NCBI RefSeq assembly: GCF_051401765.1
Contig: NW_027480450.1
Span: 4,154,001 to 4,218,000, forward strand
Length of the DNA: 64,000 bases
Direction of reading: 5' to 3'
Source: Calliopsis andreniformis
Taxonomy: Eukaryota; Arthropoda; Insecta; Hymenoptera; Andrenidae
Shown here: piece by piece, positions 38,456-50,000 of the stretch
Numbering within the stretch: the stretch's first letter is position 1
How the letters are laid out: the number at the start of each line of letters is the position of its first letter
Made by a program: the position numbers and the translations under genes
Notes under the pieces: generated by a model
The model's input: only the letters and a program-made list of their open reading frames with translations
Told to the model about the DNA's origin: nothing
The model's database searches: none

Positions 38456-40970
38456 CAATCCTCAATTCTCTATACTCAGTAGAATATCCTGAATTCTCAT
38501 TGTTCAATACTCAATCCCCAATATTCAATAATCAAATCTCAATCCTCTAATATCAATTCTCAACACTCAATCGTCAACACTCAGTCCTCTCTCTTCGATC
38601 CTCCATCCTCAAACCTTAATACTCAACCGTCAATCCTCAATCCTCAATCCTCAACCCTCAATCCTCAGTCCTCAAAGCTCAAACAGGAACCTCAATCCTG
38701 AATCCTCAGTCTTCAGCCCTCAGACCTGAACAATCAATTTTCAATCCTCAATCCACAATCCTCAATAGAATATCCTCAATTCACAGTTTTCAATACTCAA
38801 TCCCCAATCTGCAATCCTCAAATCTCAATCCACAAACATCAATTCTCATCAATCAACCCTCAACGCTCAGTCCTCAGTCTTCGATCCTCAATCCTCAATC
38901 CTCAAACTTCAATCCTCAATACTCAACCTTCAATCCTCAATCCTCAATCCTCAATCCTCAATCCTCAATTCTCATTCGTCAGTCCTCAAGCCCCAATCCT
39001 CAATCTTCAATCCTCAATACTCAATCCCCAATCCTCAACCCTCAATCTTCAATCCTCAATACTCAATCATCAATCCTCAATCCTCAGTCCTCAAACCTCA
39101 ATTCTGTATCCTCAATCCTGAATCCACAATATTCAGCCATCAGTCCTCAACAATCAGTTGTCAATCCTCTATCCTCAATACAATATCCTCAATTCACAGT
39201 TTCCAATACTCAATACTCAATTTGCAATCTTCAAATCTCTATCCACAAACATCAATTCTCATCACTCAGCACTCAACACTCAGTCCTCAATGTTCAATCC
39301 TCAACGCTCAATTCTCAATCTTCAATCCTCAATACTGAATCTTCAATTCTCATTCCCAAATACTAAATCTTCAATCCTCAATCCTCAATCCTATATCCTC
39401 AAACCTCAATCCTCAATCCTCAATCGTCCATCCTCATTCTTCAATCCTCAATCGTCAATCCTCATTCTTCAATCCTCAATACCCAATCCTCAATCTCCAG
39501 TCCTCAATACTCAATCTTCAATCGTCAATCCACAATCCTCAATCCTCAATCCTCAATTCTCAATCCTCAACCCTCAGTCCTCAGTCCTCATACCTCAATC
39601 CTCAATCCTCAATCTTCAGTCCTCAATACTCAATCTTCAATCCTCAATCCTCAATCCTCATTCCTCAAACCTCAATCCTCAACCCTCAGTCCTCATCCTT
39701 AATTCTCAATTCTCAATCCTCAATCATCAATCCTCAATCGTCAATCCTCAATAATCAATCTCCAATCCTAGATCCTCAATCCCCAATCCTCAATGCTTAA
39801 TCCTCAATCTTCAATCCTCAATCCCCAGTCCTCAATCTTCAATCCTCAATGCTCAATCCTCAATCCCCTATCCTCAGACCTCAATCCTCAGACCTCAATC
39901 CTCAGACCTCAATCCTCAGACCTCAATCCTCAACCGTCAGTCCTCGTCCTGAATCCACAACCCCCAATCATCAATCCTCAATCTTCAATCATCAATATTT
40001 AACCTTCAATCCTCAAACCTCATTCCTCAATCCTCAATCCTCAATCCTCAATGTTCAATCCTCAATACCCAATCCTCAATCTTCAATCCTCAATCCTCAA
40101 TCCTCAATCCTCAATCCTCAATCCTCAGTTCTCAAACCACAATCCTGAATCCTCAATCCTGAATCCTCAATCTTCAGCCCTCAGTCCTCAACAATCAGTT
40201 GTCAATCCTCAATCCTCAATAGAATATCCTCAATTCGCAGTTTTCAATACTCAATACTCAATCTGCAATCTGCAAATCACTATACACAAACATCAATTCT
40301 CATCACTCAGCCCTCAACACTCGGTCCTCGATGTTCAATCCTCAATTCTCAATTCTGAATCTTCAATCCTCAATACTGAATCTTCAATCCTCAGTCCCAA
40401 ACACTCAATCTTCAATCCTCAATCCTCAATCGACAATCCTCATTCCCCAATCCTCAATCTTCAATTCCCAATACTCAATCTTCAATCCTCAATCCTCAAT
40501 CCTCAATCCTCAATACTCAATCTTCAATCCACAATCCTCAATCCTCAATCCTCAATCCTCAATCCTCAATCCGCAATCCTCAATCCTCCATCCCCAATCC
40601 TCAATATTTCATCCTCAATACTCAATTTTCAATCCTCAATCCTCAATCCTCAGTACTCGATCCACAATCCTCAATCATCAATCCTCAATCTTCAATTCTC
40701 ATTCCTCAATCCTCAATTCTCAATCCTCAATACTCAACCATCAATCCTCAATTGTCAATACACAATGGAATATCCTGAATTCGCAGGTTTCAATACTCAA
40801 TTCTCAATCTGCAATCTTCATATCTCCATCCACAAACATCAATTCTCATCACCCAACCCTCAACTCTCAGTCCCCAATCCTCAATCTTCAATCCTCAATC
40901 CTCAAACTTCAATCCTCAATACTCAACATTCAATCCTCAATCCTCAATTCTCAATCCTCAATCCTCAATT
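38456..40970. repeat. 2,552-bp tandem duplication, copy 2
   Basis: Nearly identical to 35904-38418. The one difference I noticed is CGTCAATCC changed to CGTCCATCC near 39426, so the duplication is very recent, kept homogeneous by exchange, or an assembly artefact. After about 40970 it departs from copy 1 and continues with the CTCAACCCTCAATCC sequence found near 32045 and 42790. Confidence 0.93.
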
Positions 40971-41179
40971 CTCAACCCTCAATCCTCAATCCTCAATCCT
41001 CATTCTTCAATCCTCAATACCCAACCCTCAATCTTCAATCCTCAATCCTCAATCCTCAATTCTCAACCCTCAACCCTCAGTCCTCAGTCCTCAAACCTCA
41101 ATCCTCAACACTCAACCCTCATACTCAATCCTCAACCCTCAATCCTCAATCCTCAATCCTCAATCCTCAATCCTCAATC

Positions 41180-41609
41180 CTCAATCTTCAATCCTCAATA
41201 CTCAATGTTCAATCCTCTATCCACAGTCCTGAAACCTCAGTTCTGAATCCTCAATCCTGAATCCTCAACCTTCAGCCCTCAGTCCACTACAATCAGTTGT
41301 CAATCCTCAATCCTCAATAGAATATCCTCAATTCACAGATTTCAATGCTCAATACTCAATCTGCAATCTTCAAATCTCTATCCACAAACATCAATTCTCA
41401 TCACTCAGCCCTCAACACTCAGTCCTCAATGTTCAATCCTCAATCCTCAACTCTCAATCTTCAATCCTCAATAATGAATCTTCAATCCTCAGTCCCAAAT
41501 CCTCGATCTTCAATCCTCAATCCTCAATCCTCAATCCTCAATCCCCAATTTTCAGTCTTCAATCTTCAATACTCAATCTTCAATCCTCAATCCTCAATCC
41601 TCAATCCTC
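41180..41609. repeat. 1,888-bp-offset duplication, copy 1
   Basis: Pairs with 43068-43497 at offset 1,888, with A anchors at 41270 and 43158 that both carry CACAGATTTC instead of CACAGTTTTC, and AATAATGAATC downstream. A C-like anchor with GAATTCACAGG follows at 41725. Confidence 0.85.
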
Positions 41610-41865
41610 AATCCGCAATCCTCAATCCTCAATCATCAATCCTCAATCTTCAATACTCAATCCTCAATCCTCAATTCTCAATCCTCAATACTCAACCATC
41701 AATCCTCAATTCTCAATACTCAATAGAATATCCTGAATTCACAGGATTCAATACTCAAACCTCAATCCTCAACCCTCAGCCCTCATCCTCCATTCTCGAC
41801 CCCCAATCCTCAATCCTCAATCTTCAATACTCAATACTCAATCTTCAATCCTCAATCCTCAATCC

Positions 41866-42306
41866 TCAATCCTCAATCCTCAATACTCAATCCTCAATCC
41901 TCAATCCCCAATCCTCAGTCTTCAATCCTCAATACTCAATCTTCAATCCTCAATCCTCAATACTCAATCATCAATCCTCAATCCTCAGTCCTCAAACCTC
42001 AATTCTGAATCCTCAATCCTGAATCCACATTATTCAGCCATCAGTCCTCAACAATCAGTTGTGAATCCTCAATCCTCAATAGAATATCCTCAATTCACAG
42101 TTTCCAATACTCAATACTCAATTTGCAATCCTCAAATCTCTATCCACAAACATCAATTCTCATCACTCAGACCTCAACACTCAGTCCTCAATGATCAATC
42201 CTCAATCCTCAATTCTCGATCTTCAATCCTCAATACTGAATCTTCAATTCTCATTCCCAAATCCTCAATCTTCAATCCTCAATCCTCAATCCTCAATCCT
42301 CAAACC
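41866..42306. repeat. Paralogous block, copy 2 (offset 11,806 bp)
   Basis: Partner of 30060-30500, with an A anchor at 42032 carrying the same TGTGAATCC mark. It departs at the right end, where CCTATATCC is replaced by CCTCAATCC. Confidence 0.85.
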
Positions 42307-42409
42307 TCAATCTTCAATCGTCATAACCCAATCCTCAATCTTCAGTCCTCAATACTCTATCATCAATCCTCAATCCTCAATCCTCAATCCTCAATCCTCA
42401 AACCTCAAT

Positions 42410-43014
42410 CCTCCATCCCCAATCCTCAATATTTCATCCTCAATACTCAATTTTCAATCCTCAATCCTCAATCCTCAGTACTCGATCCACAATCCTCAAT
42501 CATCAATCCTCAATCTTCAATACTCATTCCTCAATCCTCAATTCTCAATACTCAATACTCAACCATCAATCCTCAATTCTCAATACACAATGGAATATCC
42601 TGAATTCGCAGGTTTCAATACTCAATTCTCAATCTGCAATCTTCATATCTCCATCCACAAACATCAATTCTCATCACTCAACCCTCAACTCTCAGTCCCC
42701 AATCCTCAATCTTCAATCCTCAATCCTCAAACTTCAATCCTCAATACTCAACATTCAATCCTCAATCCTCAATTCTCAATCCTCAATCCTCAATTCTCAA
42801 CCCTCAATCCTCAATCCTCAATCCTCATTCTTCAATCCTCAATACCCAACCCTCAATCTTCAATCCTCAATCCTCAATCCTCAATTCTCAATCCTCAATC
42901 CTCAGTCCTCAGTCCTCAAACCTCAATCCTCAACACTCAACCCTCATACTCAATCCTCAACCCTCAATCCTCAATCCTCAATCTTCAATCCTCAATAATC
43001 AATCTACTATCCTC
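42410..43014. repeat. D-anchor block, paralogue of 31659-32263
   Basis: Constant offset of 10,751 bp from 31659-32263, with a D anchor at 42585, ATATTTCATCC upstream and ATCTACTATCC at the right end. Single copy here, where the paralogue at 31.8 kb is tandemly doubled. Confidence 0.86.
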
Positions 43015-43067
43015 AATCCTCAATCCTCAATCCTCAATCCTCAATCCTCAATCCTCAATCCTCAATC

Positions 43068-43497
43068 CTCAATCTTCAATCCTCAATACTCAATCTTCAA
43101 TCCTCTATCCACAGTCCTCAAACCTCAGTTCTGAATCCTCAATCCTGAATCCTCAACCTTCAGCCCTCAGTCCACAACAATCAGTTGTCAATCCTCAATC
43201 CTCAATAGAATATCCTCAATTCACAGATTTCAATGCTCAATACTCAATCTGCAATCTTCAAATCTCTATCCACAAACATCAATTCTCATCACTCAGCCCT
43301 CAACACTCAGTCCTCAATGTTCAATCCTCAATCCTCAACTCTCAATCTTCAATCCTCAATAATGAATCTTCAATCCTCAGTCCCAAATCCTCGATCTTCA
43401 ATCCTCAATCCTCAATCCTCAATCCTCAATCCCTAATTTTCAGTCTTCAATCTTCAATACTCAATCTTCAATCCTCAATCCTCAATCCTCAATCCTC
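43068..43497. repeat. 1,888-bp-offset duplication, copy 2
   Basis: Partner of 41180-41609. It differs by CCTCAAACC for CCTGAAACC near 43114 and CCCTAATTTTC for CCCCAATTTTC near 43431. Confidence 0.85.
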
Positions 43498-43559
43498 AAT
43501 CCTCAATCCTCATTCTTCAATTCTCAATACCCAATCCTCAATCTTCAGTCCTCAATCCT

Positions 43560-43910
43560 CAATCCTCAATTCCCAATCCTCAATCCTCAGTCCTCAGTCC
43601 CTATACCTCAATCCTCAACCTTGAGCCCTCATCCTCAATCCTCAATCCTCAATCCTCAATCCTCAATCCTCAACCTTCAATCCTCGATACTCGATCTTCA
43701 ATCCTCAATCCTCAGTCCTCAATCCTCAATATTCAATCCTCAGTCCCTAATCCTCAATCCTCAATCCTCAATCCTCAATCCTCAATCCTCAATCCTCAAT
43801 CCTCAATCCACAATCTTCAGTCCTCAATACTCAATCTTCAATCCTCAATCCTCAATCCTCAATCCTCAATCCTCAATCCTCAATCCTCAATCCTCAATCC
43901 TCAATCTTCA
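43560..43910. repeat. TTGAGCCCTC block, copy 1 (offset 10,554 bp)
   Basis: Matches 54114-54464 at about 10,554 bp (TTGAGCCCTC at 43621 and 54175). Both copies have the rare CCTTGAGC heptamer context followed by CCTCAT. Moderate divergence. Confidence 0.78.
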
Positions 43911-44494
43911 ATCCTCAATACTCACTCTTCAATCTTCAGCCCTCAGTCCTCAACAATCAGTTGTCAATCCTCAATCCTCAATAGAATATCCTCAATTCAC
44001 AGTTTTCAATACTCAATACTCAATCTGCAATCTTCAAATCTCTATCCGCAAGCATGAATTCTCATCACTCAGCCCTCAACACTCAGTCCTCAATGTTCAA
44101 TCCTCAATCCACAACTCTCAATATTCAATCCTCAATAGTGAATCTTCAATCCTCAGTCCCAAATCCTCAATCTTCAATCCTCAATCCTCAATCCTCAATC
44201 CTCAATCCCCAATCCTCAATCTTCAATCCTCAATACTCAATCTTCATTCCTCAATCCTCAATAATCAAACCTCAATCCTCAATCCTCAATCCTCAGTCGT
44301 CAATCCTCAATATTCAATAATCAATCGTCTATCCGCTGTCCTCAATCCTCAATCCTCAATCCTCGTGCCTCAAACCTCAGTCCTCAATCCTCAGTCCTCG
44401 TCCTCAATTCTCAATCCTCAATTCTCAATCCTCAATCCTTAATCTTCAATCCTCAATAATGAATCTCCAATCCTAGATTCTCAATCCCCAATAC

Positions 44495-44690
44495 TCAATC
44501 CTTAATCCTCAATATTCAACCCTCAATTCCCAGGCCTCAATCTTCAATCCTGAATGCGCAATCCAAGATCCTCAATCCTCAGTCCTCAATCCTCAATCCT
44601 CAATTCTCAAACCTCAATACTCAACCGTCAGTCCTCGTCCTCAATGCTCAACCCTCAATACTCACTCATCAATACTCAATCTTCAATCCT
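44495..44690. repeat. 1,521-bp-offset duplication, copy 1
   Basis: Pairs with 46016-46205 at offset 1,521. The marker is CCCAGGCCTC followed by AATGCGCAATCCAAGATCC, a stretch unusually rich in G for this strand. A B anchor follows at 44800. Confidence 0.85.
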
Positions 44691-45173
44691 CAATCCTCAA
44701 TCCTCAATCCTCAAACCTCAGTCCTCAATATTCAACACACAACCCTCAACCATCAATCCTCAATACTCAACCATCAATCCTCAATTCTCGATACACAATA
44801 GAATATCCTGAATTCTCATGGTTCAATACTCGATCCACAATATTCAATAATCAAATCTCAATCCTCAAACATCAATTCTCAACACTCAATCCTCAACACT
44901 CAGTCCTCTGTCTTCGATCCTCCATTCTCAATCCTCAACCCACAATCTTCAATCCTCAATCCTCAATAATCAATCCTCAATCCTCAATACTCAATCATCA
45001 ATCCTCAATCTTCAATACTCAATCCTCAATCCTCAATTCTCAATCCTCAATACTCAACCATCAATCCTCAATTCTCAATACTCAATAGAATATCCGGAAT
45101 TCGCAGGATTCAATACTCAATCCTCAATCCTCAACCCTCAGCCCTCATCCTCCATCCTCGATCCTCAATCCTC

Positions 45174-45866
45174 AATCCTCAATTTTCAATACTAAATACT
45201 CAATCTTCAATCCTCAATCCTCAATCCTCAATCCTCAATCCTCAATCCTCGATCCTCAATCCTCAATCCCCAACCCTCAATCTTCAATCCTCAATACTCA
45301 ATCTTCAATCCTCAATCCTCAATCCTCAATCTTCAATCCTCAATTCACTGTCTTCAATCCTCAATCCTCAATGCTCAATCCTCAATCCTCAATCCTCAGT
45401 CCTAAATCATCAATCCAAAATCCTCAATCCTCAATCCTCAACCGCGAGTCCTCGTCCTCAGTCCTCAACCCTCAGTCCACAATCATCAATACACAATCTT
45501 CAATCCTCAATCTTCAATCCTCAATACTCAATCTTCAATCCTCAATCCTCAATTCTTAATCCTTAATACTCAATCCTCAATCGTCAATCCTCAACCTTCA
45601 ATCCTAAACACTCAATCTTCAATCCTCAATACTCAAACTTCAATCCTCAATCCTCAACCCTCAGCCCTCATCCTCCATTCTCAATCGTCAATCCTCAATC
45701 CTCAATCTTCAATCCTCAATACTCAATCTTCAATCCTCAAACCTCAATTCTCAATCCTCAATACTCAATCCTCAATCGTCAATCCTCAATCCCCAATCCT
45801 CAATCTTCAATCTTCAATCCCCAATCCTCAATCCTCAATCCTCAATCTTCAATCCTCAATACTCAA
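45174..45866. repeat. 9,993-bp-offset duplication, copy 1
   Basis: About 690 bp matching 55167-55859 at a constant 9,993 bp (AATTTTCAATACTAAATAC at 45181 and 55174). It contains the CCTAAATCATCAATCC and GCGAGTCCTCGTCC markers that also descend from the 963-bp and 5,221-bp units (11700, 12680, 17900, 20860, 23950). Confidence 0.87.
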
Positions 45867-46015
45867 TCTTCAATCCTCAATCCTCAACACTCAGCCCTCA
45901 TCCTCCATCCACCATCCTCAATCCTCACTCCTCAATCTTCAATCCTCAATACTCAATCATCAATCCTCAATCCTCAATCCTCTGTCTTGAATACTCAATG
46001 TTCAATACTCAATTT

Positions 46016-46205
46016 TCAATCCTTAATCCTCAATATTCAACCCTCAATTCCCAGGCCTCAATCTTCAATCCTGAATGCGCAATCCAAGATCCTCAATCCT
46101 CAGTCCTCAATCCTCAATCCTCAATTCTCAAACCTCAATCCTCAACCGTCAGTCCTCGTCCTCAATTCTCAACCCTCAATACTCACTCATCAATACTCAA
46201 TCCTC
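46016..46205. repeat. 1,521-bp-offset duplication, copy 2
   Basis: Partner of 44495-44690. Right of it, 46400-46620 matches 13470-13690, 24740-24960 and 55000-55160 through the CTTCCATCCTCAAAACTC marker. The A anchor at 46801 is the last before a gap of about 4.2 kb without A anchors. Confidence 0.83.
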
Positions 46206-47565
46206 AATCCTCAATACTCAATCTTCAATCCTCAATACTGAATCTTCAATTCTCTTTCCCAAATCCTCAATCTTCAATCCTCAATCCTCAATCCTCAATC
46301 CTCAACCCTCAATCCTCAATCCTCAATCTTCAATCCTCAATACTCAATTTTAATCACCAATCCTCAATCCTCAATCCCCAACCCTCAATCTTCAATCCTC
46401 AATCCTCAACCTTCAGCCCTCATCCTGCATCCTCAATCCTCAGTCCCCAATCCTCAATCTTCCATCCTCAAAACTCAATCTTCAATCCTCAATCCTCAAT
46501 CCTCAATCCTCAATCCTCAATCCTCAATCATCAATCCTCAATCTTCAATCTCCAATCCTCTATCCTCAATCCTCAATCTTCAATCCTCAATACTCAATCT
46601 TCAATCATCAATACTCAATCCTCAATCCTCCACCCTCAATCGTCAATCCTCAATCTTCAATCCTCAATACTCAATCTTCTATCCTCAATCCTCAATCCCA
46701 ATCCTCAATCCTCAACCTTCCATCCTCAATACTCAATCATCAATCCTCAATCCCCAGTCCTCAAACCTCAATTCTGAATCCTCAATCCTGAATCCACAAT
46801 ATTCAGCCATCAGTCCTCAACAATCAGTTGTCAATCCTCAATCCTCAATAGAATATCCTCAATTCAAAGTTTCCAATACTCAATACTCAATTTGCAATCT
46901 TCAAATCTCTATCCACAAACATCAGTTCTCATCACTCAGCCCTCAACACTCAGTCCTCAATGTTCAATCCTCAATCCTCAATACTCAATCTTCAATCCTC
47001 AATACTGAATCTTCAATTCTCTTTCCCAAATCCTCAATCTTCAATCCTCAATCCTCAATCCTCAATCCTCAATCTCAATCTCAATCTTCAATCCTCAACA
47101 CTCAGTCTTCAATCCTCAATCCTCAATCCTCAATCCTCAATCCTCAATCCTCAATCGTCAGTCTTCAATCCTCACTACACAATCTTCAATCCTCAATCCT
47201 TAATCCTCAATCCTCAATCCTCATTCTTCAATCCTCAATACCCAATCCTCAATCTTCAGTCCTGAATTCTCAATCCTCAATTCTCAATCCTCAACCCTCA
47301 GTCCTCAGTCCTCATACCTCAATCCTCAATCCCCAATCTTCAGTCCTCAATACTCAATCTTCAATCCTCAATCTTCAATCCTCAATCCTCAATCCTCATT
47401 CTTCAATCATCAATCCCCAATCCTCAATCTTCAATCCTCAATCCCAATCCTGAATCTTCAATACTCAGTAATCTATCTCCAATCCTGGATCCTCAATCCC
47501 CAATCCTCAATCCTTAATCCTCAATCTTCAATCCTCAATCCCCAGTCCTCAATCTTCAATCCTCA

Positions 47566-50000
47566 ATGCTCAATCCTCCATCCTCTATCCTCAGTCCTCA
47601 AACCTCAATCCTCAAACCTCAATCCTCAACCGTTAGTCCTCGTCCTCAATCCCCAACCCTCAATCCTCAATCATCAATACTCAATCTTCAATCCTCATCT
47701 TCAGTCCTCAGTACTCAACCTTCAGTCCTCAATCCTCAATCCTCAATCCTCAATACTCAATCCTCAATCGTCAATCCTCAATCCCCAATCCTCAATCCTC
47801 AATCCTCAAACCTCAGTCATGAATACTCAATCTTCAATACTCAATCCTCAATCCTCAATCCTCCATCCTCAATCCTCAATGCTCAATCCTCATTCCTCAA
47901 ACCTCAATCCTCAACACTCAGTCCTCATCCTCAATTCTCAATTCTCAATTCTCAATCCTCAGTCATCAATCCTCAATCTTCAATCCTCAATAATCAATCT
48001 CCAATCCTAGATCCTCAACCCCAATCCTCAACCCTTAATCCTCAACCGTTAGTCCTCGTCCTCAATCCCCAACCCTCAATTCTCAATCATCAATACTCAA
48101 TCTTCAATCCTCAATCTTCAATCCTCAGTACTCAACCTTCAGTCCTCAATCCTCAATCCTCAATCCTCAATACTCAATCCTCAATCGTCAATCCTCAATC
48201 CTCAAACCTCAATTCTCAATCCTCTATACTCAACCATCAATCCTCAATTGTCAATACTCAATAGAATATCCGAATTCGCAGGATTCAACCGTCACCTCAG
48301 TCCTCAACCCTCAGCCCTCATCCTCCATCCTCGATCCTCAATCCTCAATCCTCAACCTTCAATCCTCAATACTCAATCTTCAATCCTCAATCCTCAATCC
48401 TCAATCCTCAATCCTCAATCCTCAATCCTCAATCCTCAATCCTCAATCCTCAAACTCAATCCTCAACCGTTAGTCCTCGTCCTCAATCCTCAATCCTCAA
48501 TCCTCAATCCTCAATCCCCAATCCTCAGTATTCAATCCTCAATACTCAATCTTCAATCCTCAATCCTCAATCCTCCACCCTCGATCCTCAATCCTCAATC
48601 CCAATCCTCAGTATTCAATCCTCAATACTCAATCTTCAATCCTCAATCCTCAATCCTCCACCCTCGATCCTCAATCCTCAATCCTCAACCTTCAATCCTC
48701 AATACTCAATCTTCAATCCTCAATCCTCAATCCTCAATCCTCAATCCTCAATCCTCAATCCTCAATCCTCAATCCTCAATCCTCAATCCCCAATCCTCAA
48801 TCCTCAATCCTCAATCCTCAGTCATGAATACTCAATCTTCAATACTCAATCCTCAATCCTCAATCCTCCATCCTCAACCCTCATCCTCCATCCTCAATCC
48901 CCAATTCTCAACCTTCAATCCTCAATACTCAATCTTCAATCCTCAATCCTCAATCCTCAATCCTCAATCCTCAATCCTCAATTCTCAATCCTCTATACTC
49001 AACCATCAATCCTCAATTGTCAATACTCAATAGAATATCCTGAATTCGCAGGATTCAACCGTCACCTCAGTCCTCAACCCTCAGCCCTCATCCTCCATCC
49101 TCGATCCTCAATCCTCAATCCTCAACCTTCAATCCTCAATACTCAATCTCAATCCTCAATCCTCATCCTCAATCCTCAATCCTCAATCCTCAATCCTCAA
49201 TCCTCAATCCTCAATCCTCAATCCCCAATCCTCAGTATTCAATCCTCAATACTCAATCTTCAATCCTCAATCCTCAATCCTCCACCCTCGATCCTCAATC
49301 CTCAATCCTCAACCTTCAATCCTCAATACTCAATCTTCAATCCTCAATCCTCAATCCTCAATCCTCAATCCTCAATCCTCAAACCTCAATCCTCAACCGT
49401 TAGTCCTCGTCCTCAATCCCAACCCTCAATTCTCAATCATCAATACTCAATCTTCAATCCTCAATCTTCAATCCTCAGTACTCAACCTTCAGTCCTCAAT
49501 CCTCAATCCTCAATCCTCAATACTCAATCCTCAATCGTCAATCCTCAATCCCCAATCCTCAATCCTCAATCCTCAATCCTCAGTCATGAATACTCAATCT
49601 TCAATACTCAATCCTCAATCCTCAATCCTCCATCCTCAACCCTCATCCTCCATCCTCAATCCCCAATTCTCAACCTTCAATCCTCAATACTCAATCTTCA
49701 ATCCTCAAACCTCAATCCTCAATCGTCAATCCTCAATCCTCAATCCTCAATCATCATTCCTCAATCTTCAATACTCAATCCTCAATCCTCAATTCTCAAT
49801 CCTCTATACTCAACCATCAATCCTCAATTGTCAATACTCAATAGAATATCCTGAATTCGCAGGATTCAACCGTCACCTCAGTCCTCAACCCTCAGCCCTC
49901 ATCCTCCATCCTCGATCCTCAATCCTCAATCCTCAATCCTCAAACCTCAATCCTCAATCGTCAATCCTCAATCCTCAACCCTCAGCCCTCATCCTCCATC
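47566..50000. repeat. Block of short HOR units with CAACCGTCACC anchors
   Basis: Anchors with GAATTCGCAGG followed by ATTCAACCGTCACCTC start at 48263, 49032, 49843 and again at 52246. A second marker (CCGTTAGTCCTCGTCC) is at about 47630, 48046 and 49397, with further copies near 48470. The 48263 copy has lost one base (AGAATATCCGAATTC for AGAATATCCTGAATTC). The block contains several long, nearly pure CCTCAAT runs (48370-48450, 48710-48830, 49150-49220), suggesting recent local expansion. Confidence 0.8.
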
